Shown here piece after piece: positions 1 through 11,473 of a stretch of 64,000 bases of DNA. Location of the stretch: contig JADHYV010000025.1 in the NCBI GenBank assembly GCA_027604705.1, positions 124,001-188,000 of the forward strand. Direction: 5' to 3'. A program made the position numbers and the translations under genes. The number at the start of each line of letters is the position of its first letter. Position 1 is the stretch's first letter. The notes under the pieces were generated by a model, which saw only the letters and a list, made by a program, of their open reading frames with translations, made no database searches and was not told the origin of the DNA. The DNA comes from Allomyces arbusculus (taxonomy: Eukaryota > Blastocladiomycota > Blastocladiomycetes > Blastocladiales > Blastocladiaceae).

Positions 1-25
1 GCACGAAACGGGCGGTGCGCGCCAT
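1..25 (-). CDS. Possible 5' end of a minus-strand gene leaving the window
   Basis: An ATG on the minus strand at 25-23 opens a frame that stays open to the left edge and begins M-A-R-T-A-R-F-V. It would be transcribed divergently from the gene at 203. Only eight codons are visible, so this is a guess from spacing and orientation. Confidence 0.15.
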
Positions 26-202
26 GGTGGATGATTTGGCGGCGCGATTCCAGGGGGTGGAGAATGGGCTCGGGTTCGTGCTGAATCGGGCCACGGGACT
101 CGCACATGATTTGCTCGAGTTTGAAGACGACAGAGTGCGGTTGGTTGAGGGATTGACGGGGAGTACGTTGCGAATTCACCACCATTTCGAGTACACTGAC
201 AC

Positions 203-688
203 ATGAAACTGACACCCGCGACAGGGACCTTCCCGGCCAACCACATATGCGTTGTTGCGCACGACCCACCGCCATCAGCATCGTCGTCGTCCCTGACCCT
301 CATCCCATTCAACGACCTCCCCGCTCTCGTTGCGCGATTGCCCCCACTTTCTCCTGTCACCGAATCCTGGCTTCCCGCACCATCCACGCTCGCGATTGGC
401 GGGCTCGTTGCCCCCGTCACGGCCGTCGTGGCACGGTCTGTGGCCGTGGGCATGCATCGCCGCGCGGCCGCATACCTTGCCACCCGCTTGGTCACGGGCA
501 CGGCAGCTCGTGTTGCGGCGGGTGCGGCCGCGGGCGTGGCGGGCGTGGCCACGGTCGGGTCCGTGTGTCTCGGCGCGTACGGCGCCTATGAGACGGCGTG
601 TGCCGTGGCCGAGCTGGTGCGCGAAGCGCGCGAGGAGCGCGACCCGGTGTCGAGTGGGATTCTCGAAGTGCCTGGGTCGCAAATGTAA
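203..688 (+). CDS. Small hydrophobic Ala/Val/Gly-rich protein, unknown function
   Basis: This is a single-exon frame of 161 residues opening with an ATG in a good context (ACACATGAAA). The first half is Pro/Ser-rich. The middle holds two hydrophobic stretches rich in Ala, Val and Gly, one near residues 60-80 and one near 95-130, which could be membrane-spanning or amphipathic. The last 30 residues are charged (repeated REARE-type text). I do not recognise the family. It lies between the left edge and the 3' end of the convergent dehydrogenase gene, about 50 bp away. The codons are GC-rich like those of the neighbours, which supports coding. A chance open frame remains possible in sequence this GC-rich. 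Confidence 0.45.
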   Translation: MKLTPATGTFPANHICVVAHDPPPSASSSSLTLIPFNDLPALVARLPPLSPVTESWLPAPSTLAIGGLVAPVTAVVARSVAVGMHRRAAAYLATRLVTGTAARVAAGAAAGVAGVATVGSVCLGAYGAYETACAVAELVREAREERDPVSSGILEVPGSQM

Positions 689-739
689 ATAATTATCGAT
701 TGGTGCCAAAATCTCTGCTCTGCAAAACCATGTTATGTC

Positions 740-1593
740 CTACGCGGTCGGGAGCTTCTGAAACTCGGCCAGGACATCCGCCTGCCAATCCAAAAACTGG
801 CCCGACAGATCCTTCGGCGCCTTGAGCACGAGTTGCGCGACGACATGGCCCGACACTTCCGGCGCGACCAGCGACCCTTCGTCGTGCCGCTTGAGGAAAT
901 AGTCGTGCATGTCTTTGGGCAGCTTGCCCCCACCTTCGGAGCGAATGTGCGCCTGCATGTCTGTGTCGAGCACGCCCGGGCGCACCGACACGGCCGTCAC
1001 GTCGGGTTCCTCGGCACCGACATTGGCGGCGAGCATGTTGAGTGCGGCTTTCGACATGTTGTACGCGACCCACCCGTGGTAGGCGTTGGTCGCGGCGCCC
1101 GACGAGACGTAGATGGCGCGGCCCTTGGACGCGCGCAGGTGCGGCAGCGTGAGCTGCGTCAGGTGCAAGACCGAGAACAGGTTCACGTCGAACAGGTGCT
1201 TGACGCCGGCGAGCGGGATGTCGGCGGCGGGGCCCATTGGTTCCAGGACACTAATTTGTGGAGAACAGCGTCAGACGCGTGGCCACTTGAAGATCGGGAC
1301 AGAAAAGACAATGTGGCGTACCCAGCGTTGAACACGACGCCATCGATCCGGCCATATTTGGCCACGGTCGTCTCGACGACTTTCTGCGCGACCTTTTCGT
1401 CGACCAGGTCGCCGGCCACGAATTCGAACTGGCCCATGGGAAGCGCGTGTTGCAGGTTGCGCAGGAGATGCTCGGACCGGGCCACGCCCACGACGCGCAC
1501 TTGCTTGTTGATGGTGAACAACTCGCGCACGATCGCGGCACCGTAGCCGCGCGACGCGCCGGTAACAATCACGACTGGGTGTGCTGAGGCCAT
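740..1593 (-). CDS. Short-chain dehydrogenase/reductase (SDR), yeast YIR035C/IRC24-like
   Basis: Two exons, 1593-1322 and 1250-740, encode 260 residues; the 71-nt intron has donor GTACGC and acceptor TTAG. The Rossmann cofactor motif TGASRGYG is at residues 11-18, and the NAG motif (89-91) is split by the intron and restored exactly on splicing. The catalytic pair is Y154 and K158 (YNMSK), with the partner Ser in VSSGA near 140. The ending fits soluble NAD(P)H-dependent fungal reductases of the benzil/sepiapterin-reductase type; the true substrate cannot be read from sequence. The start is the ATG just before the first beta strand. It is head-to-head with the F-box gene, 273 bp apart, so the two may share a promoter. 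Confidence 0.9.
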
Positions 1594-1866
1594 TCTTGGT
1601 TCGCTTGCACGTGAAGGTCGTGGCAAGAAGGGACTGAGAGGGTGAATTCGTGGTGATCGTGCTGCCGTGAAACGCGGCAGAAGTTGCGGTGCTGTGTTGC
1701 GGTGGGGATCCATGTCACGACTATCAGCGAGACGTGACCGCGTCGCATACCAGCGACTGTCTAGCATCAGAACATCAGAGCATCAAATCGCTTGGCGTGA
1801 GCTTCAACCGTCGACCCTCCAACCATTGTTCTTGCCAAGCTCAAGCTCGTCGCAACGTTCCCCACC

Positions 1867-3630
1867 ATGAGCGAGCAACCACGAGCCGCTCATGCGGGCG
1901 CCAGCGGCTTCCTCGACCTGAGCGACGAAGTCGTAACGCTCATTTTCCATCATCTCGACCCGCCCGACTTGGCCCAGACCATGCGCACTTGCCGCCATTT
2001 CTACAATATCGCCTGCAGCAACGCCATTTGGAAAGACTTGTTTTTCCGCCACTTCACGGCTCCGCTCGTCGATGCTCCAGTCTTTTCATCCCGTGCGCGG
2101 CTTTCGAATCGACGAGATAATTGGCGCGAGCTGTATCGCGTGCAGTCGAATTGGGCTTTGGGGCGGGCAAACAAGATGCAGCTGGTCCTGGATTCGGTCC
2201 CGACGCAGAAGGAGGAACAAGAGGGTGAACGGCCCATAAAACGACGACGGATCGCGTGTGAGCATCATGCTGCGCCAACTGCAGCGGCGACGGATACGCT
2301 CAAGTACTTGCTCGTCGGCCAGACGGTTCTGCATGTTCCCCCGGACACGACGGGCAAGATTGATGTTTACTCGCTCCAGGCACCGCCTGCGCCGTCTGCC
2401 AAGCAGACGATTAATTTGCCCAAACCGGAGCCTGTACTCGCATTGGTCCCTGATTCGACGACTCATGGACTGTCCTCCCGAATTCTTGCCGTTACGTCGA
2501 AGCACCTGCATATCCTTGACCTCGCTCCACCCATTTCGGTCACTTCGACCACACCGAACCCTTTTTCGATCCAGCGCAGCGCAACGATTCTCTCGGTCGT
2601 CTACGTTTCCGGCATCTGCGCTCTGCTCGTCAAGACCACCGCATCCGTATCCCTGGCACTTATTTACGTCGAATCGGCCAAGGTCCTCGACCGATTCTAT
2701 GGTTTCCCGAATGTGGCCACGCTCGCGCTTGCCGCGCATCTCGACGATGCCGGCCGGCTCGTGGTATCGGTCGCGTTCCCACGTTCTTTATACTCTCCAC
2801 CGACTTACCCAGCGCAGCACGAGCTTCAGGTGCAGCAATTTACGGTACCCATCACCGACCGCCATCGCACCGTATCCTCCACGGCTCTGCTCATCCCGAA
2901 AGAGCGCGCCGCGCTCATGACCCCGCTCACGCCCCTACCAATCATGACTCGCGCACCGCAATTGCACGCGAGCATAGACCACCTGTTTGTTTCGGCGCCG
3001 TACATTGTTGGCACGCATTGCGACTACTCGGTGTCGGTATTTGCGCTGCTCCCCGACGACAAGGGAACGGACCAGCTCGTATTTCTCACGACGCTGGCTG
3101 GACACACGGCGCCCGTTGTCGGCGTGGCCGTGCAGGCGAGCGGGCGGCTCGCGACACTGTCGCGGGACATGTCAGTGCGCGTCTGGCAGCTGGAGCCATG
3201 GATTGCGACGGGCAATGCGCCGGGTGCGCCACTGAGGACGAGTGGCGGGTCGGGACCTGAAAACGAGAATGCCTGGCTGTTTCACCGGCCGCCAGACCCG
3301 CTGGCGACCCCGGTGCGGCGCACGGCTCCTGGCTCCACGGGGTTCGCGATGCTTCATCTGCGCAATACGACGCCGTTGACCAAGAGCACAACGCGCACCG
3401 AGTACATCGAGGACGAGGTGTCAGATGACGAGGAGGAGGGCGCGGACTGGCGCCCCGTGCCATTTCGACGCGCGGTCGAGACACGCGAGGTCCTGCGTGT
3501 GCGTGGCGATGCGTGTGTCGCGCGATTGCGCGTTGATGCGGGAGATGATCCGGTGTGGGTTCATTGCGGCAGTGATCAGGTCGTGTGTGGGTTGGCGTCG
3601 CGCGTCGTGGTGTTTGATTTTTGTGCGTAG
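1867..3630 (+). CDS. F-box/WD40-repeat protein, probable SCF substrate receptor
   Basis: An intronless frame encodes 587 residues. Residues about 14-60 form an F-box (starting F-L-D-L-S-D-E-V, with the L-x-x-C-R-H-F-Y and I-W-K-D-L-F-F motifs), the Skp1-binding element of SCF ubiquitin ligases. The rest is beta-rich. It contains at least one clear WD40 repeat near 400-445 (LAGHTAPVVG, then VRVWQLE), so a beta-propeller for substrate binding is likely. An acidic loop (EDEVSDDEEE) lies near 515-525. A basic cluster (PIKRRR) near 125 could be a nuclear localisation signal. The specific target is unknown. An AATAAA signal lies 109 nt after the stop. Confidence 0.85.
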   Translation: MSEQPRAAHAGASGFLDLSDEVVTLIFHHLDPPDLAQTMRTCRHFYNIACSNAIWKDLFFRHFTAPLVDAPVFSSRARLSNRRDNWRELYRVQSNWALGRANKMQLVLDSVPTQKEEQEGERPIKRRRIACEHHAAPTAAATDTLKYLLVGQTVLHVPPDTTGKIDVYSLQAPPAPSAKQTINLPKPEPVLALVPDSTTHGLSSRILAVTSKHLHILDLAPPISVTSTTPNPFSIQRSATILSVVYVSGICALLVKTTASVSLALIYVESAKVLDRFYGFPNVATLALAAHLDDAGRLVVSVAFPRSLYSPPTYPAQHELQVQQFTVPITDRHRTVSSTALLIPKERAALMTPLTPLPIMTRAPQLHASIDHLFVSAPYIVGTHCDYSVSVFALLPDDKGTDQLVFLTTLAGHTAPVVGVAVQASGRLATLSRDMSVRVWQLEPWIATGNAPGAPLRTSGGSGPENENAWLFHRPPDPLATPVRRTAPGSTGFAMLHLRNTTPLTKSTTRTEYIEDEVSDDEEEGADWRPVPFRRAVETREVLRVRGDACVARLRVDAGDDPVWVHCGSDQVVCGLASRVVVFDFCA

Positions 3631-3738
3631 AGGTGGGTGTAGAGAGCACGAAAACGTGTCGCGTTGTTCCGAAGGCTGTGTGACTCGCGCGATAACGCAT
3701 CAGTGGGAACGACGACGGCGGTTGGTGAACCGCACGAG

Positions 3739-3744
3739 AATAAA
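3739..3744 (+). terminator. Poly(A) signal AATAAA of the F-box gene
   Basis: An exact AATAAA hexamer sits 109 nt downstream of the F-box gene stop codon on the same strand, a normal distance for a 3' UTR. Cleavage position is not visible. Confidence 0.4.
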
Positions 3745-4649
3745 GTCTTCGCGAAATCATGCTTGGGACATTGATATATCATGTTTGGGACATTGAAAAC
3801 TGTTGAAATGATTCTTACTCAATTCCAAGCAGCACCGGCTTCTTGTGAGCCTGCGTGTCGCCCGACAAGCTGATGTGGAACCGCCCACTGCCTATGAGTT
3901 CAGAGCTGCAACAGTGGAAGTGTGGTTGGTGCTCCAGAACTAGATGTGCGACCACATCGTGGCACCACCGACAATGTGACATACTCATCATTTCGCACAT
4001 GTACTAGTCGTCACCATTTCGACTGAACGATTGTCACCACTAAGTTCCAAGCTCACAAATCTTCTACGTCTACGATTTCCAGCTCATACATTTACCTATT
4101 TCACGTCGACAATCACAAGCTTGACACGAGTTGGATGATGGGCGGGCGCGTTGGAAGCAAGAATAAACCGAGAGGAACTCATCGGTAGATGGACATGTCG
4201 ATGGTCCACGCGAAAGCGCTGCGACTAAAATGGGCACGACCCGTCGGAGTGTTCTTCACATGATACTCTCTGAGCGCTGAAGTGGAAGCGCTGATACTTT
4301 CTGTCGCCTGAAGTCACAGCGCTGATCGAAATTCAAAATTGACGTGGAAAAAACTAGACAGGACGGTCAGGAATATTCGACGGAGTGGTCATCATGAAAT
4401 TGTTGAAGCAGCCGCGCCATGTGAACAAGTTCAACTGATGATTCCTCGCCTGCTCGTCCAGGTCGACCACGCACACGCTGTCTTGACGCCAACGTCCAAT
4501 ACGGCGAGCAAACTCACGAACATCCTCGCCGAACGCATCCATCATGTGTTCCACGCCTGAAGTATCATCAACAAGAACAGGCACAGACAGACAGATACAT
4601 ACACATTCAACAATCCAACAACACGATCCAACTCACCCTTCCTCCAATC
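3745..4649. other. Intergenic region between two convergent genes
   Basis: About 0.9 kb of lower-GC sequence between the F-box gene and the stop of the large membrane-protein gene. Only short frames occur (for example minus 3815-4000 and 4354-4584), without recognisable motifs. AGCGCT occurs four times between 4215 and 4323. The last 80 bases are pyrimidine-rich and probably belong to the 3' UTR of the minus-strand gene. Confidence 0.5.
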
Positions 4650-7600
4650 CTACCCCGCTCCACCCCTCCCCGACCCGGCCGACGTCCCTCCATTCTCATC
4701 CCCCGTCGACACCTCCCCCACCGCATCCAAATGCGGCACAACAGCCCTCCCCGCGGCCCCCCGCGTCCGCGGCGGCGTCGGCGCCATCCCACGATCCAGG
4801 ACCCCGGCCGCAGCCGCGACCGTCATTCGCCGCCCCGCCGTCACTGACGGCGTATGCATATGGAACAGCGTGGCCGCCGACGCCGACGACGCGCGCGACC
4901 GCGAGGACAGTGGCGTGAGTGGCGGCAGCGGCAGTGCACCACCCGTCCCGCGAATCGGTGTGGACTCGACGACGAATGTCGGCGCATCAGATCGCGTCGT
5001 CGCGGACGGCGGGCCTGGCGGGGTCGGGAGCGATGCCGTGGCGGTGGCGTCGCCGCTCGGACGCCGCCGTGCGGCTGCGGGGGCGGGTAGCGCGAGGGTT
5101 GCGCGCGACGACGAGTCGAGCGAACTCATTGACGCGAATAGCGCCGCGGCCGCGGGGTTGCCCGGTGACGGGTGCCGCCGTGCGCCGCGGCGCGGGCCGA
5201 CCGCGCGGCGTGGGACCGCGACGGTGCCGTAGATCGGGTCGTCGACGACGGGTAAGTCGAGCACTTGCATTCGCGCAGCAGCAGCACGGCCCGCGTGGTG
5301 CAAGGTCGTGAGCGACGAGTTGACGGTGGGCGGGAGCGAAACAGTACTGAGTAAAGCCGTTGACAGCATTCCAGGAATCCGGCCGCCGTACGGTGTCGGA
5401 CGGCCGCTGCCGCTGGGAAGTGCGGACGATGATCCGCCGCCGGAAAAGGAAGTCGCGGTGGGCGATCCGAGACTGTTGGCCATGACGATTCCGGACATGT
5501 CGCTATTCGTCGGCCCACCCCAGGAGGGCAGTTCCTGCGAGTGGAAGAGCGTGCCGAACGTGTTGCGTCGCGCACGCGGCGGGACGGGCAGCCGCCAGTT
5601 GGCTAGTGCGTGCCCGACACTCGTCGTGCTTACGTCGGTCTCATCGGCGGCGGCACGGTCGGGTGGGGTCAGGTTAATCCGTGGGCGGTTGCTCTCGGAA
5701 TCCTCCTCGTGCTCGGGCGCCATATCGGTCGGGAACGACAATGCCGACCCGAGACTCGACGTTTCCATCCTCCCTCCCGCCGCGGCCGCAGCAGCCAGTG
5801 AACCCACTGGTGGTGCGCGCGATCGGGACGACGGCGTCCGTTGCACTTCTAGTGCGTGATCCGCGGGCAACCTCGGTGCCGGCGGTGGCGGAGAATCCGC
5901 CGCTGGCGCCGGTGACGGAGCAAACGCAACCCCCTCTTTCGCGAGCCCCTGCGGCGACAAAAGCCCGTCAGGCGCGCTTTTCCCGCTCGAAGTACTGAGA
6001 TTGCTCGACTTGCGCCGCAGCAGCGACACTGGTAATGACATCCTTGCAACCGACGCCGCGGCTGCGTCCCGCCCAACCACGGCCTGCCGCGCAGGGGCCG
6101 ACGCGCGATGCGGCACTCTCGCCGGCGCCGCATCGTCCGGGTCCACGAGTGCGACTGTGCTCGCGTTCTTGAGAATCAGTTTCCACCGTCGCGTTGCCGA
6201 CATGGGCTTCCCTGCGGAAGTGTCGCTATTCGACTCGACGGAAGCGGAAGCAGACGCGTCTGGCGCGTCGAGCGCCGACGGCGGAATCGATGACGTGCTC
6301 ACTGACGCCGCGGCGGCGGCGTGACCGCCGCCATGGATCAGTCCGCGCAGACTTACAAACGACGCCATGGCCGTGACCGTGTGCGGGATCGACGGCGCAG
6401 ACCGGCGCTTCTGGACGGTGCGTGGCGTCGGGACCAGGGCCACGGGCGCGTGCGCGCCATCGGCGCCGTTACCGCCGCGGGACGATGAGTGCGACGACGA
6501 CGAGACGCGGCTGGGCAGCGGCATGCGTCTTCCGACGTCCGGCGCGGTCGGGACCGGGTGTGGCGGACGGGATTCGGGCGGTAAGAGCAGGGCCTCGGCG
6601 TCGAGGGTCACCGATGCAGATTGCGGTAACGTGCGGTGCAGGCCGTCGCCGACGGTCGACGGCGTCGATGGGGCTGAATCAAACCGGTGCTTCTTGGCCT
6701 CGATGGGCGCGTGCGCTGTTGGGGGTTGAGTGCCCGTGGGGGTGGAGGTCGGGAGCGAGATGAACGCGGCGCGCCGACGGCGGCGCCAACACCGGACGAC
6801 GCAGAATGCGGCGATGAGCACAACGAGACCCCCGACCGCGGCAATGACAATGGTAGCCACGCCGAGACCCGAACTCGTGGGTGCAGTGCCCTTGGGGTCG
6901 GTCGGGTCGACGGGAATCGTGCCCTTGGCAGCCGCGGGCGGTGGCCACGCAGCAATGACCTTGGACGGCGATACGAGCAGCGCGGCACTGGAATTCACCA
7001 TCACGAGTCGCGCGACCCCCGCGCCGGATCCGGCACCCGCAGTCGGAACCGATGCGGCCCACGCGAGTTTCGACCAGTTGCGCGGGTACACACGCACCTG
7101 GCCCTGTTTCGGGGACAGCAAGGCGACGTGGTCTTTGTCTACCGCATAGACGCGGTCGTCGACTGTGCACGCGATACTTGTGGCCGCGCCCGCGCCGACG
7201 CGCACAGAGCTGCCGTCGCACATGACGAGCGTGTCGTCCCCAAGCAACCCGAGTGGAACGATTGCGCCCACGGATCTTGTCTCGTCAAGCCGCACCGTCG
7301 TGAGCGGTCCCGTCGTCCCGGTCGATGCGGCTGCGAGCGTCGTTGCGTTCGGCGGGAGACCGCGCACGCCGTGAATCGCGCCGTTGCCGATGAGGAACAC
7401 GGCCTGCGGCGGGGTCGCAAACAGCCACTGGTCAGCGACGCGCAAGTCTGTCGGCGGAGCGTACTGCGACGAAATGGGCAGCGGTGCAGCGACGCCCGGA
7501 ATTGCCGGAATCGACGTGACGGGTCCATCCAGCAGTTCGGCACCGTTGCGCTGCTGCAGGACGCGCAGCGGGTTAGGCACCGGGCGGTACAGGAAGGTCA

Positions 7601-8532
7601 TCTCGGGTACGCGCAACGGAAGGTTGCCGCACGCGAGAGATGCGGGCGAGAGCGGGTGAAGAACGTTGGGCGTGGTCGTCACGCACAGCGGGCCGTTCTG
7701 GCCGGGCCGTTGCCCGACGGCGTGCAGTGCGGATCCGTCTATGACGACTTCCAGCAGGGAGCCGGGTTCGAGTGCGATCGAGGCCGGCCACATGGTTGAC
7801 CACGAGGATCTCCCGTCGAGCGCGGCGAGAGTCGTGGCCATGACCACGAGCGACTTGTTGTTGGTCGTATCGGGCGCGGTTTGCTGCTCTTGTTGCTGTA
7901 CGAGCACGATCGCTCCGGTGTCGGTCAGTGCCCAATTAGTCGGGGCCGCGTTAGCCAGCAGCACGTCCTGCTGTGTCTGCCAGACGACAGAGACGCCGGG
8001 ATTGTCCCAGTCGCCGTGAACGCGGCTTGTAAACAAGGTCGTGCCCGCCTGGTACCCGAGCACGAGGTCGACGGCTGACGAGCCCGGATCGGGCGGGACG
8101 ACGAGCGGCGCGAGCGGGACGGCGCCGGATGGGACTCGCAGCGTCGAGAGCAGGGAATCCGTGGTGATATCTGTCGCATATTATGTGATGGTGAGCGACT
8201 CAACTTGGGACGAAAAGTAACCTATTCGCCGATGGCAGGAGAGTACCTATGGCGTGGCAGGGGCTCATAAGGGCAACGAGCGCAGCGACAAGCAATCCCG
8301 AGCGAAAGAGTATCCTCGTCGGGCACACGGATCGGGTGGAGAGCGGCGTAGAAGCACGTCGGATTCGTGAGCCGCAGTCGATGGTGCTCGACAATTTGCG
8401 TAGTTGGTGGTCGCCACGGTCGGGTGTGGTACTTGACGAACAACACCATGAACTCGCCGATGGCCTTTCTCGGTCGGCGTCGTGAACATCGTAGCCTGCA
8501 TAACCGGGTCTAAGCGCAGCGCACCGGTCCAT
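4650..8532 (-). CDS. Large single-pass (type I) membrane protein with long low-complexity cytosolic tail
   Basis: Two exons, 8532-8247 and 8170-4650, give 1,268 residues; the 76-nt intron has donor GTACTC. Exon 1 ends in a hydrophobic leader (LLVAALVALMSPCHA), probably a signal peptide. The in-frame ATG lies about 75 residues before it, so the true start may be a missed upstream exon. The lumenal part of about 430 residues is beta-rich with repeated hydrophobic-Asp patterns, like a propeller-type ectodomain. A transmembrane helix at about 531-554 (GLGVATIVIAAVGGLVVLIA) is followed by an RRRRR stop-transfer cluster. The remaining 700 residues are Ser/Pro/Ala-rich with SRSR and RRxS patterns, suiting a phosphorylated cytosolic tail. 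No family is recognised; a sensor or adhesion role is inference. A shorter 34-nt intron (donor GTTGAG) also preserves frame. Confidence 0.7.
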
Positions 8533-9302
8533 GGCGCCAAATCGCATTATGGTCGTATTTGTCGCGGCCGGCCAGCGGCACGCGGACGATGCTGGTCCTA
8601 CAGGTCACTGCCCTGCCTGGTGGTGCTCGATGGTCGGTCTGTTCGCTTGCTGCTGCGCCGGGAATGATCATGCACCGGGTCGGCCGGCCAGGTTTGCTTG
8701 CGGGCATGAGGACGTCGTGGGCCGCGGACTCGTCGCGCACGACGGTGCCCAACGTGCTGGGCGTGCGCGCAAATGATTTTACAGGAGTCGTCGCTGTCAT
8801 GGCTGCTGGCGGTGGATGGGCGGCGGTGGCCGGCAAAGTTGGAGGAAGCCGTCCCGATTCGGCAAGCGAGGTGTGCCGCACCGCGTTCGTCCGCCATGAT
8901 GAAGTCGAAGGCGGAAGGCGGCCTGCCGCGATCACGTCGCCACACTGGGCGTCGTTTGACGTGGTGGCGTGAGGCCAAGGACGTGGATGCCCTCATCAAG
9001 CAGAAAACTCACGATTCAAGCTCATTTCCAAACACGATTCCCGCGTCCCCGTCGCTTTACCTTCGTCCAACCACCCGCATTCAACTCGGTTATTGCTCTT
9101 CATGCCGCCAACCCGCCCTGCGGCCGCGATCGCGCAACCTTGAGCCGCCCCCGCCAGCTGGATGCTGCAGTCAGCCGCGGGCCCTGTCCCCAATTCGCCT
9201 GCCTCTCGACTTCACCACCAGCAACAACAACAGCATTACTCGTCTATCAGCCGGCTCCCGCGATTGCCCGGCACCCACTCGAGTCTCATCAGCTTGTCAA
9301 CC
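8533..9302. other. Intergenic region, divergent promoters
   Basis: About 0.77 kb separates the 5' ends of the membrane-protein gene (-) and the gene at 9303 (+). Frames on both strands are open (for example plus 8590-8972), but they overlap each other and show no motif, so I treat them as chance. The missing start exon of the membrane-protein gene may lie here. Confidence 0.35.
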
Positions 9303-11473
9303 ATGCCCGTGTCCGCACCATCAACACGGTCTTCCTCCTCAGCGAGCCTCGACTCTGGTCCGACGGCGGGCGCGCCGCACCTCGTTGCGGCCTCGTCGCC
9401 CGCGCTCGGCAGCGCCAGCGGCCGGAAACCCAGGCGCAACCTGGCCAAGCAGACAGCGCAACGATGTCGGTGCGTTTGTTGCCCTTTCAAGAACATCGGA
9501 CCAGATTGTCCGCTGACTGCCCGTCTTCTCTAGCCTCATCGAGGAAAAGCAGCGCGCCATGGTCGCGGAACAAGAAGCTACGCGGGAACGCATCTTGCGT
9601 GAGCGCAAGGAAAAGTACCGCCAGGTCGTGCTCGCGACGAAACCCGACTGGAGCGCGATTGGCGTGCCGAAGAGACGCAGCGAGGAGGCGCCACCCGGTG
9701 GAGCAGACCAGGAGCCGTGGGATCAGAGGTGGCCGATGCGCGACCCAGCACCGACACCAGCAAGAAAGGGGGTACCGGCGAGCGCGCCGGTGGAGAGGAC
9801 GCCGAAAATCAAGTGTACGCGACCGTCTTTGCGATACTACACGATACGCGTTCGACTGACACCGACTCCGTCCGTAGACAAAGGTACGTGGGACCCTCAG
9901 CAGCAGCTCCGCGTCGCGCGAGCCAGTGCCGTCGAAGTCGTCAAGCCACGAGCCGAGCCGAGGTACATTGACCTCTCGTTTACGCTGACGGTTAATTTTG
10001 CCTGGCTCGCTATTCTGACCTGAGTACACCTTCCAGTTCGCACCTCGCCTCGGCATACACGTCGCGCTCCCCTAGTCCCGCTCCACCACCCGACTCGCCT
10101 CTCACCCGCGCTCCGCGGCCACACCCACCCCGTGCGCCCACTCCCCCCGGCCCACCAGCAACCGCGCCCTCCGCCATCGCCCCGGCGTTCGGCCCCTCCC
10201 CAACCCTCCCTGCCTTCGACCCCGCCGACGATTTTTCCGACTCCTCTATGAGCGACGGCGACGATTGTGTCTCCGGCTCAGGTGGACACCGCCGAAATAC
10301 GCTACGCCTATCGGAAGCCGCGATTCGGTTGCTCGAATCGAACGTCAAGATGAAAGTGTCGCAGGCGAAAGCCATGATGCTCGGCGCAAATGGGCCCGCC
10401 GGCGCGCCGCCCGGAGGTGTGGGAAGTGCGCCGCGGTTACTGCAGCCGTTACCGCCGGAAAAGCAGCGGTCGCGCACGCCGAGTCCGCCGGCGTACGGCG
10501 CGCGGAACGGGTCCTCTGCGGCCGGGCGACCGAAAAGCGCACGTCGTGTCGGCGGGGGTAACGGCACAGCGGCAACGGCGACCAAGTCGCGGATTGGCGG
10601 TGGCGAGGAGCGGTCGCGGACTGTGTCTAGGATCCCGTTGGCAAGTGGGGATAATGGTGGCGTGAGACGGCCGAGTGCGGCGATGGCGCGCAGATGGGCG
10701 CATAGTGACTCGCTGCTGTATTCGGGCAGCACGGCGCGCGCGGCGGATGAGTTTGGGGATGTGGTGATGGCGAGCACTGCGACTAAGCTCGACTCGGCCA
10801 TCCGTACGTTGTTCAACGACTTGGATGGTGGTTGCGGTTCCTTGACTGATTTCTGTCGTGTGTTGTAGGCCAACTGGAAGCGTTTCTTCCCACACGCGCA
10901 CCGGATCAGTTGAAACCAAGCCAACCCGCGTCGACCGCTTCAAATCGTCCACGTTCTCCAGTCCATTCGGCAGGAGTTGCTTCGCGGTCGCAACTCGCCG
11001 TGCCCTCGTTCATCGCGACCGCGCCTCCTCCCTCTTCTGCGCCAACGCGCACGATCACCGCCGCCACGCCGTCCGCTGCGTCCACTCGCGCCGCCGCACC
11101 GCCCGTTTCTGCGACCTCCACGCGCTCCAGTACTGCGACACGCACCGGCACCAGCTGTCCCGGCCGTCCAAGCAAGATTCCCGCGGCACCATCCACCTTA
11201 TCAGCACGGCCGCCACGACTGATGCGGGTGCTTGTTCCCGCAACCGCACCAATACCACCGCCGCCTCCACCACCAGCACCTGAGCCCGACGCGCTCGAGT
11301 CGCAGTTGATTGCGAGTCTAGAGCGACTCACGGTCGAGATCGATGCCCGGCTCGCGCGCGTCGGCCTGCTGCACCCGACGCCGTCCGTGTTCCTGCGCGG
11401 CGTGCCGCGGCCTGCGGGGAGCGTCGGCGCTGCGCATGGCGGGTGGCCGACGGTTGGACGGAGGGTAGAGTAG
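9303..11473 (+). CDS. Unrecognised 607-residue Ser/Pro-rich protein with a charged helix
   Basis: Five exons are proposed: 9303-9469, 9534-9663, 9729-9883, 10037-10803 and 10869-11473. All phases agree and the introns are 64, 65, 153 and 65 nt. The donors are GTGCGT, GTGCCG and two GTACGT; the 9664-9728 intron is the least certain. After a Ser/Ala-rich start comes a charged helix, K-Q-R-A-M-V-A-E-Q-E followed by RERILRERKEKYRQV, that could form a coiled coil. The third exon has a beta-like stretch (VYATVFAIL). Exon 4 is Pro/Ser/Gly-rich and contains a basic region and LRLSEAAIRLLES. Exon 5 carries a 10-proline tract and a final helix (LESQLIASLERLTVEIDARL). No family is recognised; a scaffold or cytoskeletal role is only a possibility. 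Confidence 0.6.

Noticed and set aside
6687-7799. 370-codon plus-strand open frame
   Set aside because: It is antisense to the large membrane protein and dominated by Arg/Gly/Cys.
8590-8972. 128-residue plus-strand ORF between divergent genes
   Set aside because: It overlaps equally long minus-strand frames and has no motif or supporting context.
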